A stretch of 5,649 bases of DNA from an uncultured Ruminococcus sp. GTDB lineage: Bacteria > Bacillota > Clostridia > Oscillospirales > Ruminococcaceae. Within the stretch, counting starts at the first letter, position 1. Every line of letters starts with the position of its first letter. Below are positions 1-5,649 of this stretch, piece after piece. The DNA lies in assembly GCA_946537565.1 (NCBI GenBank), contig CAMNFW010000148.1, positions 1-5,649 of the forward strand. The letters are read 5' to 3'. Position numbers and translations under genes: made by a program. A model generated the notes under the pieces. It was not told the origin of the DNA. It made no database searches and saw only the letters and a list, made by a program, of their open reading frames with translations.

Positions 1-633
1 GCCCTTATATGACGGACTTCTTAGCTGAGACCAGTCTGTATATGTGTGTGACCAGAAATTCGACCACCATGAATTATTAAGTTTTTCAAGGCTGCCGTAT
101 TTATTCTTAAGCCATTTTCTGAATTCCTCCTGACATAGTCCGCAGTGACATTCTCCGCCAAATTCATTAGAAATATGCCATAGTATAACTCCAGGGTGAG
201 AAGCATATCTTTCAGCAAGCTTTGTATCAATTATACGAACTTTTTCACGGTAAACAGGTGAAGTATAGCAGTGATTGTGTCTTTGGCCGTAAAAGTTACG
301 CTGACCAGTCTGATCAACTCTCAGCACCTCAGGATATTTCTGTGCAAGCCACTGCGGACGTGCGCCTGACGGTGTAGCGAGAATCGTAAAAATACCATTT
401 TTGTAAAGTTTATCTATTATTTCATCAAGCCAGCCAAATTTAAATCTCCCCTCCTCCGGTTCGATCGCTGCCCAGGCAAATATCCCTAAGCTGACACAAT
501 TGATATTCGCTTGTTTGAACAGTTCAATGTCCTTTTCAAGTATTTCAGGCTGAGAAAGCCACTGATCAGGATTATAGTCTCCTCCGTGAAGAATGTGAGG
601 AAACTTCGGAGTTGATATTATCTTTTTATTCAT
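1..633 (-). CDS. Beta-galactosidase, glycoside hydrolase family 42 (N-terminal part, cut by window edge)
   Basis: GH42 enzymes hydrolyse terminal beta-galactosides, often short galacto-oligosaccharides from plant cell wall, usually in the cytoplasm. The first 211 residues are visible, with no stop before the left edge. The reading opens with HGGDYNPDQW (16-25), then FAWAAIEPEEG (52-62), SGARPQWLA (89-97) and HISNEFGG (153-160); Glu157 after Asn156 is the expected acid/base residue. The nucleophile Glu lies further on and is outside the window. Cys122, Cys162, Cys164 and Cys167 match in order and near-spacing the four-cysteine zinc site known in this family. No signal peptide is visible, so the enzyme is probably intracellular. 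Full members are about 650-700 residues, so roughly a third is present. Three tandem ATGs occur at the start; the third (631-633) is chosen because AGGTG lies 6 nt before it. The gene follows upp in the same direction but has its own apparent promoter. Family assignment is firm; exact substrate is not. Confidence 0.93.
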   Translation of the reverse strand, partial: MNKKIISTPKFPHILHGGDYNPDQWLSQPEILEKDIELFKQANINCVSLGIFAWAAIEPEEGRFKFGWLDEIIDKLYKNGIFTILATPSGARPQWLAQKYPEVLRVDQTGQRNFYGQRHNHCYTSPVYREKVRIIDTKLAERYASHPGVILWHISNEFGGECHCGLCQEEFRKWLKNKYGSLEKLNNSWWSNFWSHTYTDWSQLRSPSYKG

Positions 634-639
634 CATCAT

Positions 640-644
640 CACCT
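640..644 (-). promoter_or_regulatory. Ribosome binding site choosing among three tandem ATGs
   Basis: AGGTG on the minus strand directly abuts the first of three consecutive in-frame ATG codons (637-639, 634-636, 631-633). Only the third has a usable 6-nt spacing, so initiation there is favoured. The choice changes the protein by at most two methionines. Confidence 0.55.
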
Positions 645-670
645 GCTTAATTTGACAAGATTATCCGCTG

Positions 671-699
671 ATTATACAATAAGGACGAACTGATGTCCG
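671..699 (-). promoter_or_regulatory. Putative sigma-A promoter for the GH42 gene
   Basis: Reading the minus strand, CGGACA (699-694, 4 of 6 to TTGACA) is followed after exactly 17 bp by a perfect TATAAT (676-671). Transcription would start near 663, about 30 nt before the GH42 start codon. The -35 box is weak, which would fit a gene needing an activator or relief of repression. The spacer contains one arm of the inverted repeat at 679-706, so terminator and promoter overlap. Confidence 0.5.
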
Positions 700-706
700 T
701 CCTTAT
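679..706 (-). terminator. Inverted repeat after upp, likely end of the fhs-upp transcript
   Basis: ATAAGGACG at 679-687 pairs perfectly with CGTCCTTAT at 698-706 around a 10-nt loop, starting 5 nt past the upp stop codon. The outer AT-rich flanks (ATTATA and TATAAT) could extend pairing past one mismatch. The run after the stem on the minus strand is TTGTATAAT, not a solid T tract, so this is a weak intrinsic terminator at best. Because it sits over the GH42 promoter it could instead, or also, be an operator. Confidence 0.5.
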
Positions 707-711
707 AATGA

Positions 712-1341
712 TTATTTTGTACCAAAAATTCTGTCACCGGCATCGCCTACTCCAGGAACGATGTATTTATCATCATTCAGTCCCTGATCCATAACGCCGG
801 CATAAATCTCAACATCAGGATGAGCTTTCTGAACTGCTTCAACTCCTTCTGGTGAACAAACTATACACATAAACTTGATATTCTTTACTCCAAGCTTTTT
901 TACTTCACTGATCGCAGCAGCTGCTGAATTTCCTGTTGCAAGCATGGGATCTACGATAATAACGTGTCTTTCATTGATATCATCGGGCATTTTTGAATAA
1001 TACTGAACCGGTTCATTTGTCTCTGGATCACGGAATAGTCCGATATGTCCGATCTTTGCAGCCGGTACAAGAGCTGTAACACCGTCGATCATTCCAAGAC
1101 CAGCTCTGAGTATTGCCACGAATGCCAGTTTCCTTCCGGATATGATCTTTGTCTTTGCAACTGCAATCGGAGTTTCAAGCTCAATCTCCTTTAGCGGAAG
1201 ATCACGGGTAGCTTCATAGCAGATGAACATCGCTATTTCTGAAACCAGCTCTCTGAACTCCTTTGTTCCTGTATTCTTATCTCTGAGAAGAGAGATTTTG
1301 TGCTGTACCAGCGGATGATCAATTATGTGAAGCTCTGACAT
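712..1341 (-). CDS. upp: Uracil phosphoribosyltransferase
   Basis: This cytoplasmic pyrimidine salvage enzyme converts uracil and PRPP to UMP and pyrophosphate. The 209-residue protein has the usual family length and is intact. The PRPP-binding signature [14 protein letters not shown] spans residues 127-140. The C-terminal uracil-recognition segment [12 protein letters not shown] is at 193-204, followed by the typical ending. ILRAGLGM (77-84) is another conserved block. The ATG at 1341 is supported by AGGAGG at 1350-1355 with 8-nt spacing. It lies 15 nt after the rpiB stop and is the last gene of the run; rpiB and upp also occur near each other in other Firmicutes such as Bacillus subtilis. 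No PyrR-type attenuator or own promoter is seen before it, so expression probably comes from upstream. Function is essentially certain. Confidence 0.97.
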   Translation of the reverse strand: MSELHIIDHPLVQHKISLLRDKNTGTKEFRELVSEIAMFICYEATRDLPLKEIELETPIAVAKTKIISGRKLAFVAILRAGLGMIDGVTALVPAAKIGHIGLFRDPETNEPVQYYSKMPDDINERHVIIVDPMLATGNSAAAAISEVKKLGVKNIKFMCIVCSPEGVEAVQKAHPDVEIYAGVMDQGLNDDKYIVPGVGDAGDRIFGTK

Positions 1342-1356
1342 AGTATATTCCTCCTG

Positions 1357-1794
1357 TTAATTATTATTTTCAATATCAGTTATAAGGTCGATGCGCCGCT
1401 GATGACGGCCGCCTTCAAATCCTGTTGTTAAAAAGATCTCAGCCAGCTCTGCTGCAAGACCCGGTCCAAGTGTTCTTGCTCCCATGCACATAACGTTTGA
1501 ATTATTATGCAGTCTGGTATATTTTGTTGAAAAAGAATCACTGCACAGCGCCGCTCTTATCCCCTTGATCTTATTTGCGGCAATTGACATTCCAATCCCC
1601 GTACCGCAGATGAGTATACCTTTTTCACATTCCCCGGAAACTACAAGTCCACAGACTTTCTTTGCTATATCCGGGTAATCACAAGGCTCTCCGTCTGTTC
1701 CCAGGTCACAAAACTCAAAGCCTTTTTCAGTGAGTGTATCGATCACATATTTTTTCAGTTCTACTCCTGCATGATCGCAGCCGATAGCTATCAT
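1357..1794 (-). CDS. rpiB: Ribose-5-phosphate isomerase B (RpiB/LacAB family)
   Basis: RpiB interconverts ribose 5-phosphate and ribulose 5-phosphate in the non-oxidative pentose phosphate pathway, supplying the precursor of PRPP. The 145-residue length is normal. The start shows CDHAG (6-10), whose Asp7 and His8 contact substrate. ICGTGIGMSIAANK (62-75) holds the presumed catalytic base Cys63 and Thr65. HNNSNVMCMGAR (96-107) carries the conserved His96, and GGRHQRRI (128-135) gives the phosphate-binding arginines. ATG at 1794 has AGGAG at 1804-1808, 9 nt upstream. The gene sits 44 nt after tsaB and 15 nt before upp, so it is probably co-transcribed with both. Related LacA/LacB galactose-6-phosphate isomerases and allose-6-phosphate isomerases share the fold. 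The single copy beside upp and the catalytic Cys favour RpiB, although a GH42 galactosidase lies nearby. Confidence 0.93.
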   Translation of the reverse strand: MIAIGCDHAGVELKKYVIDTLTEKGFEFCDLGTDGEPCDYPDIAKKVCGLVVSGECEKGILICGTGIGMSIAANKIKGIRAALCSDSFSTKYTRLHNNSNVMCMGARTLGPGLAAELAEIFLTTGFEGGRHQRRIDLITDIENNN

Positions 1795-1838
1795 ATTTAT
1801 CCGCTCCTATCAATTAATTTACCTATGTCTGAATCTGT

Positions 1839-2534
1839 TCAGTCAGCACCATTAAGTCTGCTCTCAAGATCCTTTTCAGCTTTGACCTTTTGCAGATATG
1901 ACACTTCCAGCTCTTCCGGAGTTATAGGCTGTCTGGTCAACGCTCCCAGGCATATTCCGTATGCACTCTGGACTCTGCTCTGAGGAGGCGCTATCGTGAA
2001 CTTCGGCGAACGGTAATCTGTAAAGAAATCCGCTGCGCCATCTCCGCAAAGCAGCACCTCAGTTCCGTTAAAAGCAAGAAACTCTGCCAGCTCATCACGG
2101 CTGATTATACTCTCATCGCAAAGAGGTGAAAGCTCATATCCATTGCTTTTGAATGTGCAGGTGTAAACCAGCTCAGCCCTTGCTTTCATTACAGAGCAGA
2201 TCGTTCCTTTGTAAGCGATATTGCTGTAAGCCAGTCCTTCAAGTGTGGATACTCCGCAGCATTTGCAGTTCAGGGCATAGCACATAGCTTTGACCGCAGC
2301 TGCACCAACTCTCAGTCCTGTATATGAACCCGGTCCTTCCGCAGCGGCAATGATATCAATATCGCTCATCTGCTTTCCGGCTTTTTCTACAATATCCTTG
2401 ACTATCGGCATTATCACCTGCGAATGGGTCTTCTGGGTGAAAAGCGATGCACCTGCAAGAAACACCTCTGATGAAGAGTCAAATAAAGCAGCACTTGCTG
2501 TTTTTCCTGATGTGTCAATCCCAAGCACCAGCAA
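1839..2534 (-). CDS. tsaB: tRNA t6A biosynthesis protein TsaB
   Basis: TsaB is the inactive ASKHA-fold partner that dimerises with TsaD and, with TsaE, transfers the threonylcarbamoyl group to A37 of ANN-decoding tRNAs in the cytoplasm. The N-terminus LVLGIDTSG (2-10), THSQ (36-39) and the hallmark GPGSYTGLRVG (67-77) are all present. I choose the TTG at 2532-2534: it gives MLVLGIDTSG, the normal family beginning, a normal 231 residues, and GGTGG lies 5 nt before it. The frame is open further upstream to a TTG at 2550-2552 (237 residues) with no good ribosome binding site; a GTG at 2526-2528 is another option. The gene overlaps the end of tsaE by 20 nt, suggesting translational coupling. The rimI and tsaD genes that often follow tsaB in Firmicutes are absent here; rpiB follows instead. 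Confidence 0.93.
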   Translation of the reverse strand: MLVLGIDTSGKTASAALFDSSSEVFLAGASLFTQKTHSQVIMPIVKDIVEKAGKQMSDIDIIAAAEGPGSYTGLRVGAAAVKAMCYALNCKCCGVSTLEGLAYSNIAYKGTICSVMKARAELVYTCTFKSNGYELSPLCDESIISRDELAEFLAFNGTEVLLCGDGAADFFTDYRSPKFTIAPPQSRVQSAYGICLGALTRQPITPEELEVSYLQKVKAEKDLESRLNGAD

Positions 2535-2955
2535 ATCTTCCACCGTCCTCAACTATTATTTCTCTTGAATCCTCTCCCACAGCGTTTATGGTTATGATTA
2601 TTGCATTATCCGGGAGCAGGTCAGAAACATTCTCAGACCACTCCACGGCTGCTATATTATTTTCAAAATCATAGTCATAAAATCCAGTGGATTCAAGCGC
2701 TTCCTCGTTCATTATTCTGTACATATCAAAATGATACAGCGAAAATTCCTCGCCGCTGTATTCATTTACCAGGGCAAAGGTGGGAGAAGTCACACTGTCT
2801 CCCAGTCCAAGACCCAGCGCAAGACCACGGGTGAATGTGGTTTTTCCTGCGCCGAGTCCCCCTTTGTATGCGATCATATCACCGGGACGGAGCAGTTTTC
2901 CAAGCTTTTGTGCAGCTTTTATAGTCTCGTCCGGTGAATTAGTGATTATCCTCAT
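2515..2955 (-). CDS. tsaE: tRNA t6A biosynthesis ATPase TsaE
   Basis: TsaE is the small P-loop ATPase that supports the TsaB-TsaD complex in making N6-threonylcarbamoyladenosine on tRNA. The Walker A motif GGLGAGKT is at residues 32-39, with Lys38 and Thr39 as nucleotide ligands. SPTFALVNEY (57-66) and LYHFDMYR (73-80) are family signatures, and AAVEWSE (102-108) is the Walker B-like strand with the conserved Glu105-Trp106. At 146 residues it has the usual length. The ATG at 2955 lies only 3 nt after the fhs stop codon and has no clear Shine-Dalgarno sequence (the nearest purine patch, GCGGA, is about 12 nt away), so translation is probably coupled to fhs. The 3' end overlaps the tsaB start, matching the common tsaE-tsaB order. 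Position directly behind a one-carbon gene is less usual. Confidence 0.95.
   Translation of the reverse strand: MRIITNSPDETIKAAQKLGKLLRPGDMIAYKGGLGAGKTTFTRGLALGLGLGDSVTSPTFALVNEYSGEEFSLYHFDMYRIMNEEALESTGFYDYDFENNIAAVEWSENVSDLLPDNAIIITINAVGEDSREIIVEDGGRFAGAWD
2540..2544 (-). promoter_or_regulatory. Ribosome binding site supporting a TTG start for tsaB
   Basis: GGTGG on the minus strand lies 5 nt before the TTG at 2532-2534, within the last codons of tsaE. A second purine patch, GAGG at 2547-2550, is 12 nt away. No ATG exists in this stretch in the tsaB frame, so a non-ATG start is required whichever codon is used. Confidence 0.55.
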
Positions 2956-2958
2956 ATA

Positions 2959-4638
2959 TCAGAAAAGTCCGCTGATATTTCCGTTGTTGTCGCAGTCGAT
3001 ATTCAGTGCCGAAGGTTTTTTCGGAAGTCCCGGCATGGTAAGAATATCGCCTGTATAGATAACAACAAAACCTGCACCTGATGAAAGTCTTGCATCTCGA
3101 ACTGTGATGCGGAAATTCTTAGGCTTGCCAAGCAGCTGAGGATTGTCTGAAAGTGAATACTGTGTTTTTGCAATACATATCGGAAGATCACCAAATCCTA
3201 TACTCTCGATCTCCTTGATAGCCTTTTCAGCCTGAGCTGTGTAGTTTACACCTTCTGCACGATATATCTCACGGGCAACCTTATCTATCTTATCTTTAAT
3301 AGTACGATCGGTCTTATACAGCGGACGGAAGCCTTCATCACTTCCTTCACAAAGTGAGATAGTCTCACAAACCTTCTCAGCAAGATCAATTCCGCCGTCG
3401 CCGCCTTTAGCAAATACCTCACACATTGATACCTCTACTCCCATATCTGCACAGAATTCCTGTACAAACTCGATCTCCGGATCGGTATCGCTGTCGAATT
3501 TGTTAATCGCAACTACAACCGGAACATGATACTTGTGCATATTTTCAATGTGAGTTTTAAGGTTTACAATACCCTTTTCCAGCGCCCACATATTCTCTTT
3601 GCCCAGATCCTCTTTCGGAACTCTGCCGTTGTATTTCAGTGCACGGATAGTGGCTACAAGCACTACGCATGACGGCTTTAATCCTGCATATCTGCACTTG
3701 ATGTCAAAGAATTTTTCTGCACCAAGATCAGATCCGAATCCAGCCTCAGTTATACAGTAATCTCCCAGCTTAAGAGCAAGCTTAGTGGCTCTGACAGAAT
3801 TGCAGCCATGTGCGATATTTGCAAATGGACCGCCGTGGATAAGAACTGGATTGTTTTCAAGTGTCTGCACAAGATTAGGCTTCAAAGCATCCTTCAGAAG
3901 AGCGGTCATTGCTCCTACACAGCCGATCTCTCTTGCGAAAACAGGCTGTCCTTCAGTGTTGTACGCTACAAGTATATTTCCAAGTCTTTCCTTAAGATCA
4001 TCAAGGTCAGATGCAAGACAAAGTATTGCCATAACCTCAGATGCAACAGTAATGTTGAATCCATCCTCACGGGGAATGCCGTTTGCCTTTCCGCCCAGAC
4101 CAATAACTATATCTCTTAAAGCTCGGTCATTCATATCAAGACAGCGTTTGAAAAGTATCCTGCGCTGATCTATTTTAAGCTCATTTCCCTGCTGGATATG
4201 ATTGTCGATCATTGCACAGAGAAGGTTGTTTGCAGATGTAATAGCGTGCATATCGCCGGTGAAATGAAGGTTGATATCCTCCATTGGAACGACCTGTGAA
4301 TATCCGCCGCCTGCTGCTCCGCCTTTTATTCCGAAAACCGGACCTAATGAAGGTTCACGAAGAGCAAGGACTGCTTTTTTTCCTATCTGTCCCATTGCCT
4401 GAGCAAGACCAACGCTGACTGTTGTTTTGCCCTCACCGGCTGGAGTTGGATTGATCGCAGTAACAAGAATAAGTTTGCCGTCTTCCTTTCCTTCAAGACT
4501 TGCATAAAGATTTTCAGAAAGCTTAGCCTTATAGTGTCCGTAAGGTTCGATAAAATCCTCACTTATTCCAAGATCAGCTGCGATCTCAGTAATCTTTTTC
4601 ATTCTTGCACCCTGAGCGATCTCTATATCTGATAACAT
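2959..4638 (-). CDS. fhs: Formate-tetrahydrofolate ligase
   Basis: This cytoplasmic enzyme uses ATP to join formate to tetrahydrofolate, giving 10-formyl-THF for purine synthesis, initiator tRNA formylation and, in acetogens, the methyl branch of acetyl-CoA synthesis. The 559-residue length fits the monofunctional bacterial family. The ATP-binding loop TPAGEGKTT spans 65-73. The second signature runs from [14 protein letters not shown] (94-107) through AAGGGYSQ (108-115) to NLHFTGD (123-129), and [11 protein letters not shown] appears later. No truncation or frameshift is seen. ATG at 4638 is supported by GGAGG at 4647-4651 with 8-nt spacing and by the typical SDIEIAQ opening. It is the first gene of a likely five-gene transcript and has a strong promoter upstream. 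Divergent pflA activates the enzyme that makes formate, its substrate. No other Wood-Ljungdahl gene is visible, so a biosynthetic role is the simpler reading. Confidence 0.97.
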   Translation of the reverse strand: MLSDIEIAQGARMKKITEIAADLGISEDFIEPYGHYKAKLSENLYASLEGKEDGKLILVTAINPTPAGEGKTTVSVGLAQAMGQIGKKAVLALREPSLGPVFGIKGGAAGGGYSQVVPMEDINLHFTGDMHAITSANNLLCAMIDNHIQQGNELKIDQRRILFKRCLDMNDRALRDIVIGLGGKANGIPREDGFNITVASEVMAILCLASDLDDLKERLGNILVAYNTEGQPVFAREIGCVGAMTALLKDALKPNLVQTLENNPVLIHGGPFANIAHGCNSVRATKLALKLGDYCITEAGFGSDLGAEKFFDIKCRYAGLKPSCVVLVATIRALKYNGRVPKEDLGKENMWALEKGIVNLKTHIENMHKYHVPVVVAINKFDSDTDPEIEFVQEFCADMGVEVSMCEVFAKGGDGGIDLAEKVCETISLCEGSDEGFRPLYKTDRTIKDKIDKVAREIYRAEGVNYTAQAEKAIKEIESIGFGDLPICIAKTQYSLSDNPQLLGKPKNFRITVRDARLSSGAGFVVIYTGDILTMPGLPKKPSALNIDCDNNGNISGLF

Positions 4639-4669
4639 AAAAGGTTCCTCCGTTCGTCTTTTTTCTTTT

Positions 4670-4737
4670 AAATTGCAGTAAAAACAATCTATTTAAATAT
4701 ACAAATATTATTATATCATAATTATCCTGAAATTGCA
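4670..4737. repeat. Pair of AAATTGCA direct repeats around the fhs promoter
   Basis: AAATTGCA occurs at 4670-4677 and again at 4730-4737, exactly 60 bp apart, about six turns of the helix. The right copy covers the fhs -35 box and the left one lies in the leader. Spacing and position suit a pair of protein sites, but the word is short and the region AT-rich, so chance is a fair alternative. Confidence 0.3.
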
Positions 4738-4738
4738 A
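4710..4738 (-). promoter_or_regulatory. Sigma-A promoter of the fhs-tsaE-tsaB-rpiB-upp unit, with extended -10
   Basis: On the minus strand TTGCAA (4738-4733) is followed after 17 bp by a perfect TATAAT (4715-4710), preceded by TGA so that the TGnTATAAT extended -10 is complete. Transcription would start near 4703, leaving an AT-rich leader of about 65 nt before the fhs ATG. The leader contains no convincing hairpin. The -35 hexamer is itself a palindrome and lies in one copy of a repeated AAATTGCA word. Confidence 0.8.
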
Positions 4739-4840
4739 GGTTATGAATATATAATAATACATATGAGCCTGAATTTTTTGTTGTTTTCACAAATTCTGAC
4801 AGTTCATTTTGTAGATATTGCTTCATTCATTAGTGCCATG

Positions 4841-4869
4841 TTGACAATAGAATGAAAAAACAATATAAT
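4841..4869 (+). promoter_or_regulatory. Perfect consensus sigma-A promoter of pflA
   Basis: TTGACA (4841-4846) and TATAAT (4864-4869) both match the consensus fully and are separated by the optimal 17 bp. Transcription should start near 4876, about 24 nt before the pflA ATG at 4900. An in-frame ATG at 4852 lies inside the promoter and upstream of this start point, so it cannot be used on this transcript. Confidence 0.85.
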
Positions 4870-4884
4870 AAAGAAAAAAACGAT

Positions 4885-4889
4885 AGAGG
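4885..4889 (+). promoter_or_regulatory. Ribosome binding site deciding the pflA start
   Basis: AGAGG lies 10 nt before the ATG at 4900-4902. No comparable purine-rich site precedes the ATG at 4852. Together with the promoter position this fixes the start at 4900. Confidence 0.7.
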
Positions 4890-4899
4890 TTTGATAAGT

Positions 4900-5649
4900 A
4901 TGAAAGGATATATACATTCTACTGAAAGCTTTGGTACAGTTGACGGACCAGGAGTTCGGTTCGTGGTATTTTTTCAAGGCTGTCCCATGAGATGCCTTTA
5001 TTGCCATAATCCTGATACATGGCTGTTTGGAAAAGGAAAGCTTGTTGATACTGATGAGCTATTGGCTGAATATGATTCCTACAAAGAATTCCTGAGATCC
5101 GGCGGAATCACCGCTACCGGCGGTGAACCTCTCGCACAGCCGGAATTTTTGGCTGAGCTTTTCAAAAAAGCTAAAGCTAAAAATATCCACACCTGCCTTG
5201 ATACCTCCGGCATCGTATTTGATCCTGATAACCACGAAAAAATTGATGAGATATTGAAATATACTGACCTTGTTATGCTGGATATCAAACATATCGACGC
5301 TGATAAACACAAAAAGCTTACAGGCTTCAACAACTGTAATATCCTCAGTTTTGCCCGATATATCAGCAATTGCGGAATTGAATTATGGATACGTCATGTA
5401 GTTGTTCCTGGTATTACTGACGATGAAAATGAACTGTTCAGTCTTGGAGAGTTCATCTCCGGTCTTAAAACGCTAAAAGCTCTTGATGTCCTGCCTTATC
5501 ATGATCTTGCAAAATCAAAATATAAAGCCTTAGGCATGGAATACCCTCTTCCGGATACTCAGCCTATGTCAAAGGAAGGTGCTGTTAAGGCAAGAAATAT
5601 TATTATGAAAGGAATCAAAAGCGGTTTAAAAAAATCAAAAAAGACTTAA
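4900..5649 (+). CDS. pflA: Pyruvate formate-lyase activating enzyme (radical SAM)
   Basis: PflA uses a 4Fe-4S cluster and S-adenosylmethionine to place a glycyl radical on pyruvate formate-lyase, turning on anaerobic cleavage of pyruvate to acetyl-CoA and formate. The 249-residue protein is complete; its TAA stop is the last three bases. The family opening STESFGTVDGPGVR is at 7-20. The cluster motif is C28-x3-C32-x2-C35 in FFQGCPMRCLYCHNP. GGEP (74-77), HTCLDTSG (97-104), LDIKH (127-131) and RHVVVPG (165-171) are further SAM and substrate blocks. There is no ferredoxin-like cysteine insert after the radical SAM motif, which argues against the activases of glycerol dehydratase or choline lyase type. 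The start at 4900 is chosen over the in-frame ATG at 4852 (16 extra Lys/Asn-rich residues), which lies inside the promoter. It is divergent from fhs with its own promoter; pflB is not adjacent upstream and may lie beyond the right edge or elsewhere. Confidence 0.95.
   Translation: MKGYIHSTESFGTVDGPGVRFVVFFQGCPMRCLYCHNPDTWLFGKGKLVDTDELLAEYDSYKEFLRSGGITATGGEPLAQPEFLAELFKKAKAKNIHTCLDTSGIVFDPDNHEKIDEILKYTDLVMLDIKHIDADKHKKLTGFNNCNILSFARYISNCGIELWIRHVVVPGITDDENELFSLGEFISGLKTLKALDVLPYHDLAKSKYKALGMEYPLPDTQPMSKEGAVKARNIIMKGIKSGLKKSKKT

Noticed and set aside
1357..1794. Galactose-6-phosphate isomerase (LacA/LacB) because of the nearby GH42 gene
   Set aside because: There is a single subunit with the RpiB catalytic Cys63 motif, it sits next to upp, and no tagatose pathway genes are visible.
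3785..4168. Plus-strand ORFs of 100-130 codons inside fhs
   Set aside because: They are fully antisense to a strongly conserved gene and lack family-like sequence or initiation signals.
4639..4703. THF or other riboswitch in the fhs leader
   Set aside because: The predicted leader is about 65 nt, very AT-rich, and shows no stems or conserved riboswitch core.
4727..4755. Second plus-strand promoter (CTGAAA, 17 bp, TATAAT) overlapping the fhs promoter
   Set aside because: The -35 matches at only 4 of 6, the -10 lies in a repetitive TA-rich run, and a perfect promoter sits just downstream.
4775..4792. Rex-type redox operator upstream of pflA (TTCACAA half-site)
   Set aside because: Only the right half matches; the left half is a T-run with little similarity to TTGTGAA, so the dyad is not supported.
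4789..4812. ACAAA...TTTGT imperfect dyad in the intergenic region
   Set aside because: Only 5 bp pair around a 14-nt centre in AT-rich DNA; too weak to call an operator or terminator.
4852..4899. N-terminal extension of PflA from the upstream in-frame ATG
   Set aside because: It lies within the -35 to -10 spacer of a perfect promoter, has no ribosome binding site, and is Lys/Asn-rich sequence not seen in the family.
4804..5007. Minus-strand small ORF between fhs and pflA
   Set aside because: It runs antisense through the pflA N-terminus, has no ribosome binding site, and its composition looks like a shadow of pflA.

Overview
The window looks like chromosomal DNA of an anaerobic, fermentative, plant-polysaccharide-using Clostridia member, most likely from the Ruminococcus/Oscillospiraceae group. 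Reasons: moderately AT-rich coding sequence, AT-rich intergenic DNA with classical sigma-A promoters, strong GGAGG-type ribosome binding sites, and the gene set itself (GH42 beta-galactosidase, formate-tetrahydrofolate ligase, pyruvate formate-lyase activase). The genus-level guess is inference from protein style, not a database match. There are no RNA genes, mobile elements, CRISPR arrays or recognisable riboswitches.

Layout, right to left on the minus strand. A well-formed promoter (TTGCAA, 17 bp, TGATATAAT; about 4710-4738) drives a compact five-gene run: fhs (formate-tetrahydrofolate ligase), tsaE and tsaB (two parts of the tRNA t6A machinery), rpiB (ribose-5-phosphate isomerase B family) and upp (uracil phosphoribosyltransferase). 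fhs and tsaE are 3 nt apart, tsaE and tsaB overlap, and the later gaps are 44 and 15 nt, so one transcript is likely. A 9-bp inverted repeat just after upp (679-706) is the likely end of the unit. Beyond it a separate minus-strand gene begins: the first 211 codons of a GH42 beta-galactosidase, cut by the left edge. Its apparent promoter overlaps the hairpin.

On the plus strand, divergent from fhs, is pflA (pyruvate formate-lyase activating enzyme), complete and ending on the last base of the window. It has a perfect consensus promoter (TTGACA, 17 bp, TATAAT) that places the true start at 4900, not at the upstream in-frame ATG at 4852.

How the genes work together: PflA switches on pyruvate formate-lyase, which makes formate, and Fhs loads formate onto tetrahydrofolate for purine and other one-carbon synthesis, so the divergent pair is metabolically coherent. 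RpiB and Upp bear on PRPP supply and pyrimidine salvage. TsaE and TsaB are housekeeping tRNA modification factors. All genes belong to known families; I found no convincing new biological system. The points worth a second look are regulatory and organisational.
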